In this document: piece by piece, positions 25,341 to 34,256 of the stretch
Layout of the letters: every line of letters starts with the position of its first letter
How positions within the stretch are numbered: the stretch's first letter is position 1
Source of the DNA: an uncultured bacterium
Lineage (GTDB): Bacteria; Verrucomicrobiota; Kiritimatiellia; CAIVKH01
NCBI GenBank assembly: GCA_937958885.1
Contig: CALGMT010000014.1
Coordinates: forward strand, 1-61,193
Length of the DNA stretch: 61,193 nt
Direction of reading: 5' to 3'
Notes under the pieces: generated by a model
The model's database searches: none
What the model saw: the letters and a program-made list of their open reading frames with translations, nothing else
What the model was told of the DNA's origin: nothing
Translations under genes and position numbers: made by a program

Positions 25341-26377
25341 AACGAATCCTACCGCTCGCCGCGCTGGCGCTCGCCCCCGCGCTCGCATCGGCCCAGCTCA
25401 TCACCGGCGGACGTCCGGTCGATCCCGACCGCTCGTTCTCGATCAAGGCCTCGGTCGGCAAGGTCACGGAGATCAAGGGCGGCGTCGCGGAAACGACACG
25501 GCAGTTGTTCGAGCTGGAGGGGCGCGACCCCGCGACGTTCGAAGCCGAAAGCTACACCTTCGAGGAACTCGGCCTGACGGAGAGCGAGATCACATTCGGC
25601 GTCTCGCTGGAGAAGGTGTGGCGCTATATCACCCTCCGCGGCGACGCGAGTTACATGCGCGCAGAGGCGCGCGGCGTCCCGCCCCGCGATTTCTATATCG
25701 GCGTTAGCGACATTGAGTTTCAGGGCCGGTCCTACGACTACATGAAGCTGGAAAAAGGCATCCCCTACGAGGCCTCGATGGATGCCCTGCTGATCAACCT
25801 GCGGATGCAATTCACGCCCTTCACGCTGGGCGCCGACCGAGTGGTGGCGCTGACGCCGTGGGTGCACGCCGGGATCTTCGCGATTGCCGGGACCTTCGAT
25901 GTGAGCCAGGGCGAGCCGAAGCGCGTCCAGCTTTACGAGGACCCGCCCCGCGAGTATGTCGTGGGCGGCTACGGCGAGGGTTCGCTCGCCGGCCTCGCGC
26001 CGGAGATCGGAATCGGCGGCGAGGTCCGCCTCTGGATCGGCCAGAACCGGCACGGCGACCGCGAACTCGCACTGCAGGGCACCGTCGCGATGTTCAAATA
26101 CAACGGATCCTCCGACGCGCTCGGCGTCAGCTCGCGCAACGAGAAGGATCTCGACGTGGATTACGCCATGACGGAGCTGCGCGCGGTGCTCTACTGGCCG
26201 ATCGGCGCGAAGACAGACCTCGTGCTTGGCGCAGAATACAAAATCATGACGGCAGACGCCGAGAGCAAGGCCAAGGCGAAGTCGCTGGCGGAAGCGCAGC
26301 AAACGCGCGAGAAGTTCGACAAAGACATCGACCTCGACCTGACCATCGTCAGCGCCTTCATCGGCCTTCAATTCTGA
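25337..26377 (+). CDS. Predicted outer-membrane beta-barrel protein
   Basis: A 346-residue protein with a clear signal peptide (MKRILPLAALALAPALASA, cleavage near residue 19). The mature part has alternating hydrophobic strands, for example YITLRGDASYMRAEA and LVLGAEYKIMTADAE, and ends in IGLQF with a terminal Phe, as barrels do. I do not recognise the family. Its ATG overlaps the fusion gene stop by 4 nt, so it belongs to the sulfate/siroheme operon. A porin or assembly role in sulfur uptake is only a guess from that context. Confidence 0.65.
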   Translation: MKRILPLAALALAPALASAQLITGGRPVDPDRSFSIKASVGKVTEIKGGVAETTRQLFELEGRDPATFEAESYTFEELGLTESEITFGVSLEKVWRYITLRGDASYMRAEARGVPPRDFYIGVSDIEFQGRSYDYMKLEKGIPYEASMDALLINLRMQFTPFTLGADRVVALTPWVHAGIFAIAGTFDVSQGEPKRVQLYEDPPREYVVGGYGEGSLAGLAPEIGIGGEVRLWIGQNRHGDRELALQGTVAMFKYNGSSDALGVSSRNEKDLDVDYAMTELRAVLYWPIGAKTDLVLGAEYKIMTADAESKAKAKSLAEAQQTREKFDKDIDLDLTIVSAFIGLQF

Positions 26378-26387
26378 TCGCGGGCGG

Positions 26388-27305
26388 TTAGTCTTCCTTT
26401 TTCTCGCCGCCGCCGAGCAGGCCGCCGACTCCGCGCAACACCGACCCGGCGCCGTCCAGCACCGCGCCGCCCGCGGCGGCCGCTGCGCCACCCACGGCTT
26501 TGACTCCGTCCGCCGCCGCGCCACCTACGGCTTTCACTCCGTCCACCGCTGCGCCGCTGACCGCAGTCGCGCCATCGACGGCTGCACCGCCCACCGCGGC
26601 CGCGCCGTCGCCGATCAATTGCGCGCCATCCCCCACCAATTCGCCGGCGCTTGTAGCCACTTTGGTCACGCTCCCGAGGATTGCGCGGACAATATCGGTG
26701 AGAACATCCGTCAGGCGCGCGCCTTCTTTCTCTTTTCCAATGTCGCGCAATGTGATCGAGGGCAAATCAATCGGAGCGGCAAAGCCGCCCATGGCGGTGA
26801 GGCTCACGTTGAGTTTTGCGCCCGCGATGGTGATCTCGTCGATGACGACCTTCTTGCCGCCCTCTGCGGGGGGCGCTTTTTTCTCCGCCGGCGCTTCGGA
26901 TTTCTCGCCTTGTTTTTGTTCGAGCTGTTCGAGCAACGCGCCGAGATTGCTGCTGCGCAGCCCGCGCTCCATGGTGATTTTCGGATTCTGAATATCGATG
27001 CGCTTGATCCGAATCGTATCGCTCAGCAGCGACCGTGGTTCGAGGTCGATTTCAATCTGACCCAACTCGAAAAGACTGGCGGTCTTGAACCCCTCCGGAT
27101 TGCCGACGAAGAGCCCGCCGAGGTGGAGGTGGCCCGCGAGCGGGCGCAGCTTGGCGGTCTCCAGTTTGACCGGAACCCCCAGCGCCATCGGGCCGCCGGT
27201 GTTCACCGCCTGCTTAATCGTCGCCCCGCCCAAATAGCGCAGGAAGGCCACCAGACCGACCGCCAGCAGCACCAATACGATAAGAATATTTCGGATCCAC
27301 TTCAT
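26388..27305 (-). CDS. AsmA-like membrane-anchored protein with Gly/Ala repeat tail
   Basis: A 305-residue protein. One N-terminal membrane helix (IRNILIVLVLLAVGLVAFL) is followed by an AsmA/DUF748-like stretch to about residue 195: GVPVKLETAKLRPLAGHLHL, VGNPEGFKTASLF and IKRIDIQNPKITME. A Glu/Lys linker interrupts this. The last 90 residues contain 11-residue repeats of the form AVGGAAVDGVK and a GG-rich end with an acidic EKKED tail. AsmA-like proteins act in envelope lipid handling; the role here is inferred. The start at 27305 has GGGAGG upstream. The gene converges on the sulfur operon with a 10-nt gap. Confidence 0.65.
   Translation of the reverse strand: MKWIRNILIVLVLLAVGLVAFLRYLGGATIKQAVNTGGPMALGVPVKLETAKLRPLAGHLHLGGLFVGNPEGFKTASLFELGQIEIDLEPRSLLSDTIRIKRIDIQNPKITMERGLRSSNLGALLEQLEQKQGEKSEAPAEKKAPPAEGGKKVVIDEITIAGAKLNVSLTAMGGFAAPIDLPSITLRDIGKEKEGARLTDVLTDIVRAILGSVTKVATSAGELVGDGAQLIGDGAAAVGGAAVDGATAVSGAAVDGVKAVGGAAADGVKAVGGAAAAAGGAVLDGAGSVLRGVGGLLGGGEKKED
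26480..26612. repeat. 33-bp in-frame tandem repeat
   Basis: About four imperfect 33-bp units within the AsmA-like gene encode the AVGGAAxDGVK repeats, where GG may be SG. Copies differ mainly at third codon positions, which points to an old expansion kept at protein level. Confidence 0.7.
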
Positions 27306-27404
27306 CGTCGAACCTCCCATTGCGTGAGCGCGCGTTATACATGGCCCTCGCGCGGACGCCAACTCGAACCTTGCGTGCGCCCGACGCCCGGCTATCCTGC
27401 CTGC

Positions 27405-27611
27405 ATGCGGCGCAAACGGAAGACGATCGGCGCAATGGCGCGGCTTTGGTTCGCCGTCGCCCCGCAGGAGCGCGCCGTGCTGTTCGGCGTCCTGGCCGTC
27501 GCGCTGATCGGCCTTACCGCGCGATACCTGCACCAGCGCGCCGGCGTCTCGATCCCGATGGACCCGCCCGACGGCGAACCCGCTTTCCGTATTGAGGAGC
27601 CCCAGCCATGA
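27405..27611 (+). CDS. Small single-pass membrane protein
   Basis: A 68-residue protein, too short to classify. A basic start (MRRKRK) is followed by one hydrophobic helix (AVLFGVLAVALIGLTARYL) and a Pro-rich tail. Its stop overlaps the HIT gene start by 4 nt, which supports it being real. No family recognised. Confidence 0.5.
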   Translation: MRRKRKTIGAMARLWFAVAPQERAVLFGVLAVALIGLTARYLHQRAGVSIPMDPPDGEPAFRIEEPQP

Positions 27612-28036
27612 CGGACCCGACCTGCATCTTTTGCCGAATCGTGCGCGGCGAAATCCCGTGCGAAAAGATTTACGAGGACGACGCGGTCCTCGCCTTCATG
27701 GATATCGGCCCGATCATCAAGGGCCACGCGCTGATCATCCCCAAGGCGCACTACGAACGAATCATCGACGTGCCGCCCGACCTGCTCGGCCGCGTGATCG
27801 CCGTGACGCAGCGCGTCGCGCGCGCGCTCTTCGACGGCCTCGGCGCGGACGGCGTCAATATCCACCAGACCAACGGCGCGGTCGCGGGGCAAACGGTGCC
27901 GCACGTGCATTTTCATGCGATCCCGCGCTTCGAGGGCGACGGCCACTCGTGGAACTGGCGCGCGGGCGCCTATGCGGACCGCGCGGAGATGGCGGGGCTG
28001 GCCGGGCGCCTGCGCGACGCGCTTAAATCATCCTGA
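27608..28036 (+). CDS. HIT family nucleotide-binding protein
   Basis: A 142-residue histidine-triad protein. It opens with CIFCRIVRGEIPCEKIYEDD, continues with FMDIGPIIKGHALIIPKAHYE and ends its core with the triad HVHFHAIPR. HIT proteins of this (Hint) branch hydrolyse purine nucleoside phosphoramidates or dinucleotides; the true substrate is unknown. Length and motif spacing are normal. The ATG overlaps the small membrane gene stop. Confidence 0.92.
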   Translation: MTDPTCIFCRIVRGEIPCEKIYEDDAVLAFMDIGPIIKGHALIIPKAHYERIIDVPPDLLGRVIAVTQRVARALFDGLGADGVNIHQTNGAVAGQTVPHVHFHAIPRFEGDGHSWNWRAGAYADRAEMAGLAGRLRDALKSS

Positions 28037-28111
28037 CACAATTTTAATCCGCACGCCCGCGCGATGCGCTTTCCCTTTTCCGGAAATCGTGGTACGTTAG
28101 AAATGGGTTAC

Positions 28112-28537
28112 ATGAAGAAGATCAATTTCCAGGAGGCGCTGGCGGGGATACTGGATCGCGATCCGCGATATGCCGAGGCAGCGTACCACTTCCTGCGCGA
28201 GGCGCTCGACTTCACGATCAAGCTGCTCGAGAAGCCCGTCGAGGGACCCGGCCGCCACGTGAGCGGACAGGAATTGCTGGAGGGCATCCGCCAATACGCG
28301 TTGAAAGAATTCGGCCCGATGGCGCTGCGGGTGCTCAATGAGTGGGGCATCCGGAAGACCGAAGACTTCGGCGAAATGGTCTTCAACATGGTCGGCGCGG
28401 GCATTCTCGGAAAGACCGACGAAGACCGCAAAGAGGATTTCGCGGGCGGATTCGACTTCGACTCCGCCTTCGCCAAACCATTCCGGCCCGCGCGCGCGCC
28501 GCATCCGCAACCCGCGCGCGCCGCTCACCCGCGCTGA
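28112..28537 (+). CDS. PVC-restricted conserved protein (Minf_1886/TIGR04138-like)
   Basis: A 141-residue protein opening MKKINFQEALAGILDRDPRY, followed by AYHFLREALDFTIKLL, HVSGQELLEGIRQYALKEFGPMA and GIRKTEDFGEMVFNMV. This plan matches a family I know only from Verrucomicrobia and Planctomycetes; function unknown. The C-terminal 25 residues are low-complexity Pro/Ala/His. I start at the ATG at 28112 because that gives the family N-terminus; an ATG at 28103 is possible. It is a lineage marker for the window. Confidence 0.75.
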   Translation: MKKINFQEALAGILDRDPRYAEAAYHFLREALDFTIKLLEKPVEGPGRHVSGQELLEGIRQYALKEFGPMALRVLNEWGIRKTEDFGEMVFNMVGAGILGKTDEDRKEDFAGGFDFDSAFAKPFRPARAPHPQPARAAHPR

Positions 28538-28554
28538 GCCGGACCGCACCTTCC

Positions 28555-31212
28555 ATGCGCGGCCCCCCGATCTTGCACGTCCTCTCGCGAGGCCTCGCCG
28601 CCGCGCTGATGATATTCCTTATGAACAACGCTCCCGCCGGTACCCTCGACGTTCTTCGCGAATCCAACGCGCGCCTCCGGCGCGTCGTGCTCGACAATGG
28701 CATGGTCTGCCTCATCAAACCCGACGCCAGCGCGCCCGTGGTCGCGGTGCAAATCTGGGTGGGGTCCGGATCCATCCACGAAGGCCAGTGGCTCGGCGCG
28801 GGCCTCTCGCACTACATGGAGCACATGATCTTCAAGGGCACATCGACGCGCGGCCCTTCCGAGATCACCAGGGCCATCGACGATGCCGGCGGCGAAATCA
28901 ACGCCTACACCGCGCACGACCGCACCGTATTCTACGCGGATCTCCCATCCCGCAACTGGCGCGTCGGCGTGGAGGTGCTCGCAGACGCGGTGATGAACGC
29001 CTCGCTTCCGGAAGACGAATGGGAACGAGAAAAAGAAGTGATCCTCCGCGAATTCGCGATGGGCAAAGACAGCCCCGAGCGCGAAATCAGCAAGCTGCTC
29101 TGGAGCACGGCGTACCGGGTGCACCCCTATCGATTCCCCGTGATCGGGCACGAGGATATCTTCCGCACCATGACCCGCGCCGATCTCGAGGCCTATTACC
29201 GGCAACACTACGTGCCGGACAACATGATCGCCGTGGTCGTCGGGGACATCGACCCTGACGAAGTCGAAGCGCACCTCCGCACGGTGTTCAAGAGCTTCGC
29301 GCGCCGTGCGCGACCCGCCGTCACGCTGCCCGACGAACCGCCGCAGGTCGCGCCGCGAGAAGCGAGGCAAGTCGCGCCGGTCGAGCTGGCGCGCATGGTC
29401 ATGGCGTGGCACACCGTGTCGCTCGATCACCCCGACGCCCCTGCGCTGGATCTGCTCGCAACGCTCGCCGGACAGGGCCGCAGCTCGCGGCTCGAAGCGC
29501 GGCTCAAGGAGCGCGAGCGGCTCGTGCACGACATCAGCGCATGGTCGTTCACCCCCCGCGATCGCGGACTTTTCGCAATCAGCGTCACGTTCGACGCCGA
29601 GAAGGAGCACCAGGTGCGCCGCGCGATTGAAGAAGAACTCGCGGCGTGGGTTCACGGCGGCTTTTCCGACGCGGAGATCGAAAAGGCGCGCCGCAATGTG
29701 CTCGTCGCCGAACTCGACGATCTGCAGACCATGAGCGGCCAGGCCGCAAACTATGCATCCGGCGAATTCTACACAGGAAATCCCCGCTTTTCGGAGATCG
29801 CCATCTCGGGCCTTGAGCAAGTCACCGCTGAACAACTCCGCGAAGTCGTCCGCCGCTACCTCAACCCGAACCAGCGCACAACGGTCGTGTTGAGTCCGAA
29901 AACGGACGCGCGCGAAGAAATCGCCGCCGCGCAGGCGCCGGGGTTAAGCGTACATCGCCTGGCGCTGCCCAACGGCATTCCCCTCATCGTGCGCGAGGAC
30001 CATCGGCTGCCGTTCATTCACGCCGCCGCCGTGTTCGGCGGCGGGCTCCTGGCGGAAGATGAAACGAACAACGGCATCACGGACTTGACGGCCAATCTGC
30101 TGACCCGCGGGACCGCTCGCCATACCGCCGAAGAACTCGCCGCCAAGATCGAGCAGCTCGGCGCAAGTCTCGACGCGTTTTCCGGGCGAAATAGCTTTGG
30201 CCTTTCCGCCATGATGCTCTCAGAGGACGCGGAAGTCGTCCTCGCGCTGTTCGCCGAGTGCCTGATCGAACCCGCATTCGATCCCGGCGAAATGGAGAAG
30301 CAGCGCACGCTTCAACTCGCGTCGATTCGACGCCTGCGCGAGCAGCCGATGCAGGCGGCGCAGGAGACCTTGCGCGAACTGTTGTTCCCGGGTCACCCCT
30401 ATCGATTCAATCCGTCTGGCAGCCTCGAGAGCGTCCAGCGTCTGACCGTCGACGACGTCCGCGCGCATTACGCCCGGCTCGCCAACCGCTCCAACATGGT
30501 TCTCTCGATTTTCGGCGACATCACCCCCGCGCGCGCGGAGGAATTGGCCGCGCAGCTCTTCGCCGGCATTCCGACGGGTACACGTCCCGCGCTGAAGCGC
30601 GAGCCGAGCGCCCCGGCGCTGCCGGCGCGCGCCGAACGCGTCGAGCCCCGCAAACAGGCCATCGTGCTCGCAGGCTATCCGGGCGTCAGTCTTTACGACG
30701 ACCGCGTGGACGCCTTGAACGTGCTGCAAAAGGCCTTGAGCGGGCTGTCGTCCGATCTCGGCATCGAAATCCGCGAAAAGCGCGGCCTCGTGTATTTCGT
30801 CGGCGCGTTCAGCCTCGTCGCGCTCGATCCGGGCTTCTTCGCGCTCTACGCGGGCACGCGCGACGAGGCGATCCCGGAGGTCGAGCGGCTCATGGCGGAA
30901 CAAGTCGCGCGCATCCGCGCGGAAGGCCTGCGCGCGGAGGAGTTCGAGCGCGCCCGCGCGCAGATCGCCGCATCGGCGGCCATGAGCTTGCAAAACAACG
31001 GCGAACTCGCCGTCGCATGCGCCTTGAACGAACTGTATGGATTGGGCTATCGATATCCGCTCGAAGTGGAGCAGCGGGTGCAGGCCGTCACGCCGGAATC
31101 GGTCCGGGCGGCCGCCGCCGCGCTGCTGCTGGACGAACGACGGGCAACGGCGGTGGTCCGCCCCGCGGACGCCGCGACGGGAGAAACCGAAGATGAATCC
31201 GACGAACCCTGA
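28555..31212 (+). CDS. M16 (pitrilysin-type) zinc metallopeptidase, two-domain
   Basis: An 885-residue M16 peptidase. A hydrophobic N-terminal segment suggests export. The first half holds the inverted zinc motif HYMEHM (HxxEH), the downstream Glu in EWEREKEVILREF, and a partner R-Y-type domain. The second half (from about residue 465) repeats the fold without HxxEH (GGGLLAEDETNNGITDLTANLL) and would form the inactive half of the chamber. These enzymes cut peptides or process precursor proteins outside the cytoplasm. The ATG at 28555 follows the PVC protein by 17 nt. It overlaps the DUF1844 gene by 20 nt. Confidence 0.9.
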   Translation: MRGPPILHVLSRGLAAALMIFLMNNAPAGTLDVLRESNARLRRVVLDNGMVCLIKPDASAPVVAVQIWVGSGSIHEGQWLGAGLSHYMEHMIFKGTSTRGPSEITRAIDDAGGEINAYTAHDRTVFYADLPSRNWRVGVEVLADAVMNASLPEDEWEREKEVILREFAMGKDSPEREISKLLWSTAYRVHPYRFPVIGHEDIFRTMTRADLEAYYRQHYVPDNMIAVVVGDIDPDEVEAHLRTVFKSFARRARPAVTLPDEPPQVAPREARQVAPVELARMVMAWHTVSLDHPDAPALDLLATLAGQGRSSRLEARLKERERLVHDISAWSFTPRDRGLFAISVTFDAEKEHQVRRAIEEELAAWVHGGFSDAEIEKARRNVLVAELDDLQTMSGQAANYASGEFYTGNPRFSEIAISGLEQVTAEQLREVVRRYLNPNQRTTVVLSPKTDAREEIAAAQAPGLSVHRLALPNGIPLIVREDHRLPFIHAAAVFGGGLLAEDETNNGITDLTANLLTRGTARHTAEELAAKIEQLGASLDAFSGRNSFGLSAMMLSEDAEVVLALFAECLIEPAFDPGEMEKQRTLQLASIRRLREQPMQAAQETLRELLFPGHPYRFNPSGSLESVQRLTVDDVRAHYARLANRSNMVLSIFGDITPARAEELAAQLFAGIPTGTRPALKREPSAPALPARAERVEPRKQAIVLAGYPGVSLYDDRVDALNVLQKALSGLSSDLGIEIREKRGLVYFVGAFSLVALDPGFFALYAGTRDEAIPEVERLMAEQVARIRAEGLRAEEFERARAQIAASAAMSLQNNGELAVACALNELYGLGYRYPLEVEQRVQAVTPESVRAAAAALLLDERRATAVVRPADAATGETEDESDEP

Positions 31213-31567
31213 CGACATGAACCGCGCGCTGTTCGCGCACCTCGCGATCTCGCTCGCGCAGTCCGCCTTGATCGGCCTCGGCAAGGTCATCAATCCGGCA
31301 TCGCAAAAGACCGAGATTAACCTCGAGGCCGCGCAGCAGGCCATCGACATGCTCGACATGCTTGAGGCGAAAACGAAGGGCAACCTCGACGCCGAGGAAG
31401 AAAAAATGCTCAAGCAAACGTTGAGCATGCTGAAGCTGAACTACGTCGAGACCGCGAACGCGCAACCGTCCGCCGCCGCATCGAGCGCGCCCGCAGGGGA
31501 GCCGGCGCCGGCGGCGGACAAGGCCGCGGAAGAAGAAAAAGTCCGGTTTCGCAAGAAATACGACTAG
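31193..31567 (+). CDS. DUF1844 domain protein
   Basis: A 124-residue protein with the DUF1844 pattern: NRALFAHLAISLAQSALIGLGKV, then INLEAAQQAIDMLDMLEAKTKGNLDAEEEKML, then LSMLKLNYVE. An Ala/Pro/Glu-rich tail follows. The fold is helical and the function unknown. It starts inside the M16 gene and is the last gene of the run from 27405. An A-rich GAGAAACCGAAG lies upstream of the ATG. Confidence 0.85.
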   Translation: MNPTNPDDMNRALFAHLAISLAQSALIGLGKVINPASQKTEINLEAAQQAIDMLDMLEAKTKGNLDAEEEKMLKQTLSMLKLNYVETANAQPSAAASSAPAGEPAPAADKAAEEEKVRFRKKYD

Positions 31568-31589
31568 GCCCGTACCGCAGACCGCCGGA

Positions 31590-32654
31590 TCACCGAACGA
31601 GATCGACCCACACGGGATAGTGATCCGAGATGTGTCCGTCCACGCCGGGCAACGCGTGCACGTTGCGAACGTTCACGCCGCGCTGCAACACGCCGGGCTC
31701 GCTCACGCGCCAAGGCGCAGTTGTCGCATCGCCAGTGACAAATATGCGGTCGAACGAGGCCGGCGGGAATTCCCGCGCAGGATCGCCGTAGCGTGTCGGA
31801 ACGGTTGTGCGATCTTCAATCGGCGTGCCGCGCCACAAATCCGTCCATCCCCGCAGCGGGGATAGCGACCAGTCGGACTGAAATTCCGGCAGTTCGGGGT
31901 CCACATTGAAATCGCCGATGAGAACCATTTCCCACCGAATATCGCGATTATTCAGCATTGCGCGCGCATTCTCGACGACCGGCTGCAGCGCGTGCTTCCG
32001 TTTATAGAGATTGCGAGGGCGATAGCCGTAGTTCGATTTGAGATGCACCGCGTAAATCATCAGGCGATGCCCGCCGCCCAGGTCGAAGGATGCGCGCAGC
32101 GCGCCGCGCGGCGGGCGGCCGGCCCCTTTCTTGGCGCCGTAATCCAATTCGAGAACCTCGGACGGCGCGAAACGCGACAGCACCGCGTTTTGGAGTTTTT
32201 CGTTCTGGGCGTCCTCCGCGCCGTAGGCGGTGATCCAGCCGAAGGGAAACGGGCGGTGGAGCGCCTCGTTCAAGATGCGCAGCGCCTGCGCGTTTTCGAT
32301 TTCAGCGAGAAAAAGGATGTGCGGCTCGATTTCTTCGATGAGTTCGGCGGCATCGCGCGCTTGCGCGGCCGCGCGTTCGGGTGTTCGATCCGGCCCGTCA
32401 TCATCGCTGTCGGTGAAGTTTTCGATGTTGTAGAACGCGATCCGGATGCGGTCGCCCGGCTGCTCCGCGAGCTCATGGCGCTCGAATACTGCAACCGGTT
32501 CATCGAGCCGAACAGACCCCGTGAAGGAAAAATTTTGCTGGCCGATCGCCAGGTTCAGCGGGGCCCACAGAGCGATAGTCGTCAGGCAAGTAAGGCGCAT
32601 CGAGGTAAAGTGCCGCGAAGTCGCGCCGGGGTACAAGTGCGAATCGCGCATCAT
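31590..32654 (-). CDS. Exported endonuclease/exonuclease/phosphatase-fold protein
   Basis: A 354-residue protein of the EEP (DNase I-like) superfamily: FYNIENFTDS, LAEIENAQALRIL, YAVHLKSN, VLIGDFNVDPE and DHYPVWVDL supply the metal-binding Glu and the Asp/Asn/His catalytic set. The ATG at 32654 overlaps the upstream lipid kinase stop by 4 nt. An internal ATG at 32600 is followed by a signal-like stretch (LTCLTTIALWAPLNLAIG), so the true start may be there. Export is therefore likely; the substrate (nucleic acid or phospholipid headgroup) cannot be told from sequence. Confidence 0.85.
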   Translation of the reverse strand: MMRDSHLYPGATSRHFTSMRLTCLTTIALWAPLNLAIGQQNFSFTGSVRLDEPVAVFERHELAEQPGDRIRIAFYNIENFTDSDDDGPDRTPERAAAQARDAAELIEEIEPHILFLAEIENAQALRILNEALHRPFPFGWITAYGAEDAQNEKLQNAVLSRFAPSEVLELDYGAKKGAGRPPRGALRASFDLGGGHRLMIYAVHLKSNYGYRPRNLYKRKHALQPVVENARAMLNNRDIRWEMVLIGDFNVDPELPEFQSDWSLSPLRGWTDLWRGTPIEDRTTVPTRYGDPAREFPPASFDRIFVTGDATTAPWRVSEPGVLQRGVNVRNVHALPGVDGHISDHYPVWVDLVR

Positions 32655-33556
32655 ACGCCGACAGCCGCAGCTTTGCGCGGCACAAGAACCTTGAGGCCGT
32701 TTTGCCGAACCGTGACGTCGACATCGGCCCCGCTCTCCTGCAGTTCGCCGTCCACTTGAATCACCGCCGCCTTCTCGCGGCGCACGACAAGCCGCTGGAA
32801 CCGTCGGGTGACGATGCCCGGCAGCATGTCGATGGTGCCGTCGAACAGCCGGCCGACATTCGCCAGCGCGCGAGCGGCTTCCTGTTTCTCCATTACGACC
32901 AGCTCCAGAAATCCGTCGTTGTGCTCCGCCTTCGGCGCAATGCGCGCACCGCCGCCGAACTGCGTGAGATTCGCCACGGTGAACACCAGCGGCGACTGAA
33001 AGCTCATCGACTCCCGTCCGTCGAGTTCGACTTCGAACCGCTGCGGCTGATAATCGAACAATTCGTACGCCGCCGCGAACACATAAGGAATGATCCCTCG
33101 AAACGGAAACGCCTCAAACGTCCGCACCAGCGACGCGTCCGCCGCCATGCTGCACGTGACGAAAAACGGGCGGCCGTTGGCGAGGCCCACATCGATGGGA
33201 CAGACCTCCGCTTCGGCGAGCGCCTCCGCCGCCGCATCCACATTCAGCGGAATTCCGAAATGCCGGGCGAATCCATTCCCACTGCCGGTCGGAATCACGC
33301 CAAGCGCGACGGAAGTCCCGATCAATTCGGATCCAGCCGTGTTGATGATGCCGTCGCCGCCCATCACCAACACCGTGTCCACTCCCTCCTCAACCATGCG
33401 GCGCACTTTGCGGTGCCCATCTTCTACATCATTGCTGAATTGAAAGGTCACCTCGCAGTCCGGCCGATCCCAGTGCCGGTTAACCGCGCGCACCACATCC
33501 TCAAGCGCATGGCTGCGCCCGCTATTCGGATTGATCAACACTCGAACCCGCCTCAT
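32651..33556 (-). CDS. Diacylglycerol kinase-family lipid kinase (YegS/DagK type)
   Basis: A 301-residue lipid kinase-like protein. LINPNSGRSHALEDV starts the nucleotide-binding domain, VMGGDGIINTAGSELIG is the GGDG motif, and IPTGSGNGFARHFGIP follows. The C-terminal beta-sandwich contains DGFLELVVME and VDGELQE. It would phosphorylate diacylglycerol or a related lipid at the membrane. The coupled EEP gene downstream suggests a joint role in lipid or headgroup turnover, which is inference. The upstream region is the AT-rich hsp20 promoter island. Confidence 0.88.
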   Translation of the reverse strand: MRRVRVLINPNSGRSHALEDVVRAVNRHWDRPDCEVTFQFSNDVEDGHRKVRRMVEEGVDTVLVMGGDGIINTAGSELIGTSVALGVIPTGSGNGFARHFGIPLNVDAAAEALAEAEVCPIDVGLANGRPFFVTCSMAADASLVRTFEAFPFRGIIPYVFAAAYELFDYQPQRFEVELDGRESMSFQSPLVFTVANLTQFGGGARIAPKAEHNDGFLELVVMEKQEAARALANVGRLFDGTIDMLPGIVTRRFQRLVVRREKAAVIQVDGELQESGADVDVTVRQNGLKVLVPRKAAAVGV

Positions 33557-33806
33557 GCGTGCCCCTCAAGATTACGGCAAATTCTATCAGCCCAATCCCT
33601 ACGCGCCAGAAGATATAAACAATCCATAATAGAGACAATATGTCATATTATTAAATGCATCCGATATTTATGGCGTCAAAATGACTCATTTATTATGATA
33701 TTTTATATCGCAATTTATTCATTATAAAGATATTGCGTAATATATCAAATTTTGGCATGACCAATGCTCTATTTATTTTGTGAGCAAAGCTAAAGGAGAC
33801 AAAGCC
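33557..33806 (+). promoter_or_regulatory. AT-rich control region of the hsp20 operon with sigma-54-type promoter
   Basis: A 250-nt gene-free stretch, strikingly AT-rich compared with its surroundings. TTGGCATG-ACCA-ATGCT at 33752-33768 has GG (33754-33755) and GC (33766-33767) exactly 10 bp apart, the -24/-12 layout of sigma-54 promoters. Upstream are two 13-bp palindromes, AATATGTCATATT (33637-33649) and AAATGACTCATTT (33679-33691), 42 bp apart. An imperfect dyad with CGCAAT/ATTGCG arms lies nearer the promoter. These suit activator binding. Transcription would start near 33779, leaving a leader of about 28 nt with AAAGGAGA. Confidence 0.6.
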
Positions 33807-34244
33807 ATGCTATATCCGATGACACGATTCGATTGGACGCTGGACCCGTTCCGGGAGCTGCATCGTCTGCAGCGGGATATTAATCGGCTGTTTGCGGGCT
33901 GGAATCCGCCGGTTGATCAATTTCCCGCGCTGAACCTCTGGTCTTCACCGGACGAGGTGGTGCTTACCGCCGAGATCCCCGGAGTGGACCCGAAGGACGT
34001 GGACGTTTCGGTGATCGGCAATGTGGTCACGCTGGAGGGCGAGCGGAAGGAAGACGCCTCGATTCCAGCGGAGAGCTTCCATCGCCGCGAGCGCGAGAAC
34101 GGCAAGTTCATGCGCTCGGTTCGCCTGCCCTATGAGGTGGAGGCGGACAAGGTGCAGGCCCGCTGCGAAAACGGTGTCCTGCGCGTCACGCTGCCCCGTA
34201 AGGAAAGCACCAAGCCGCGCCGGATCGCCATCCACGCGGAATAA
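33807..34244 (+). CDS. Small heat shock protein Hsp20 (first of three)
   Basis: A 145-residue alpha-crystallin-domain chaperone that holds unfolding proteins. The core runs from about residue 40: LWSSPDEVVLTAEIPGVDPKDVDV, SVIGNVVTLEGER, ENGKFMRSVRLPYEV and NGVLRVTLPR. A short FRELHRLQRDINRLF helix precedes it. The ATG at 33807 has AAAGGAGA upstream; an in-frame GTG at 33780 would coincide with the predicted transcription start and is rejected. It leads a three-gene operon. Confidence 0.93.
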   Translation: MLYPMTRFDWTLDPFRELHRLQRDINRLFAGWNPPVDQFPALNLWSSPDEVVLTAEIPGVDPKDVDVSVIGNVVTLEGERKEDASIPAESFHRRERENGKFMRSVRLPYEVEADKVQARCENGVLRVTLPRKESTKPRRIAIHAE

Positions 34245-34256
34245 GGAGGACAAACG

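Noticed and set aside
33780-33806. GTG start for the first Hsp20 gene
   Set aside because: It falls on the predicted transcription start and upstream of the AAAGGAGA site; the ATG at 33807 fits better.
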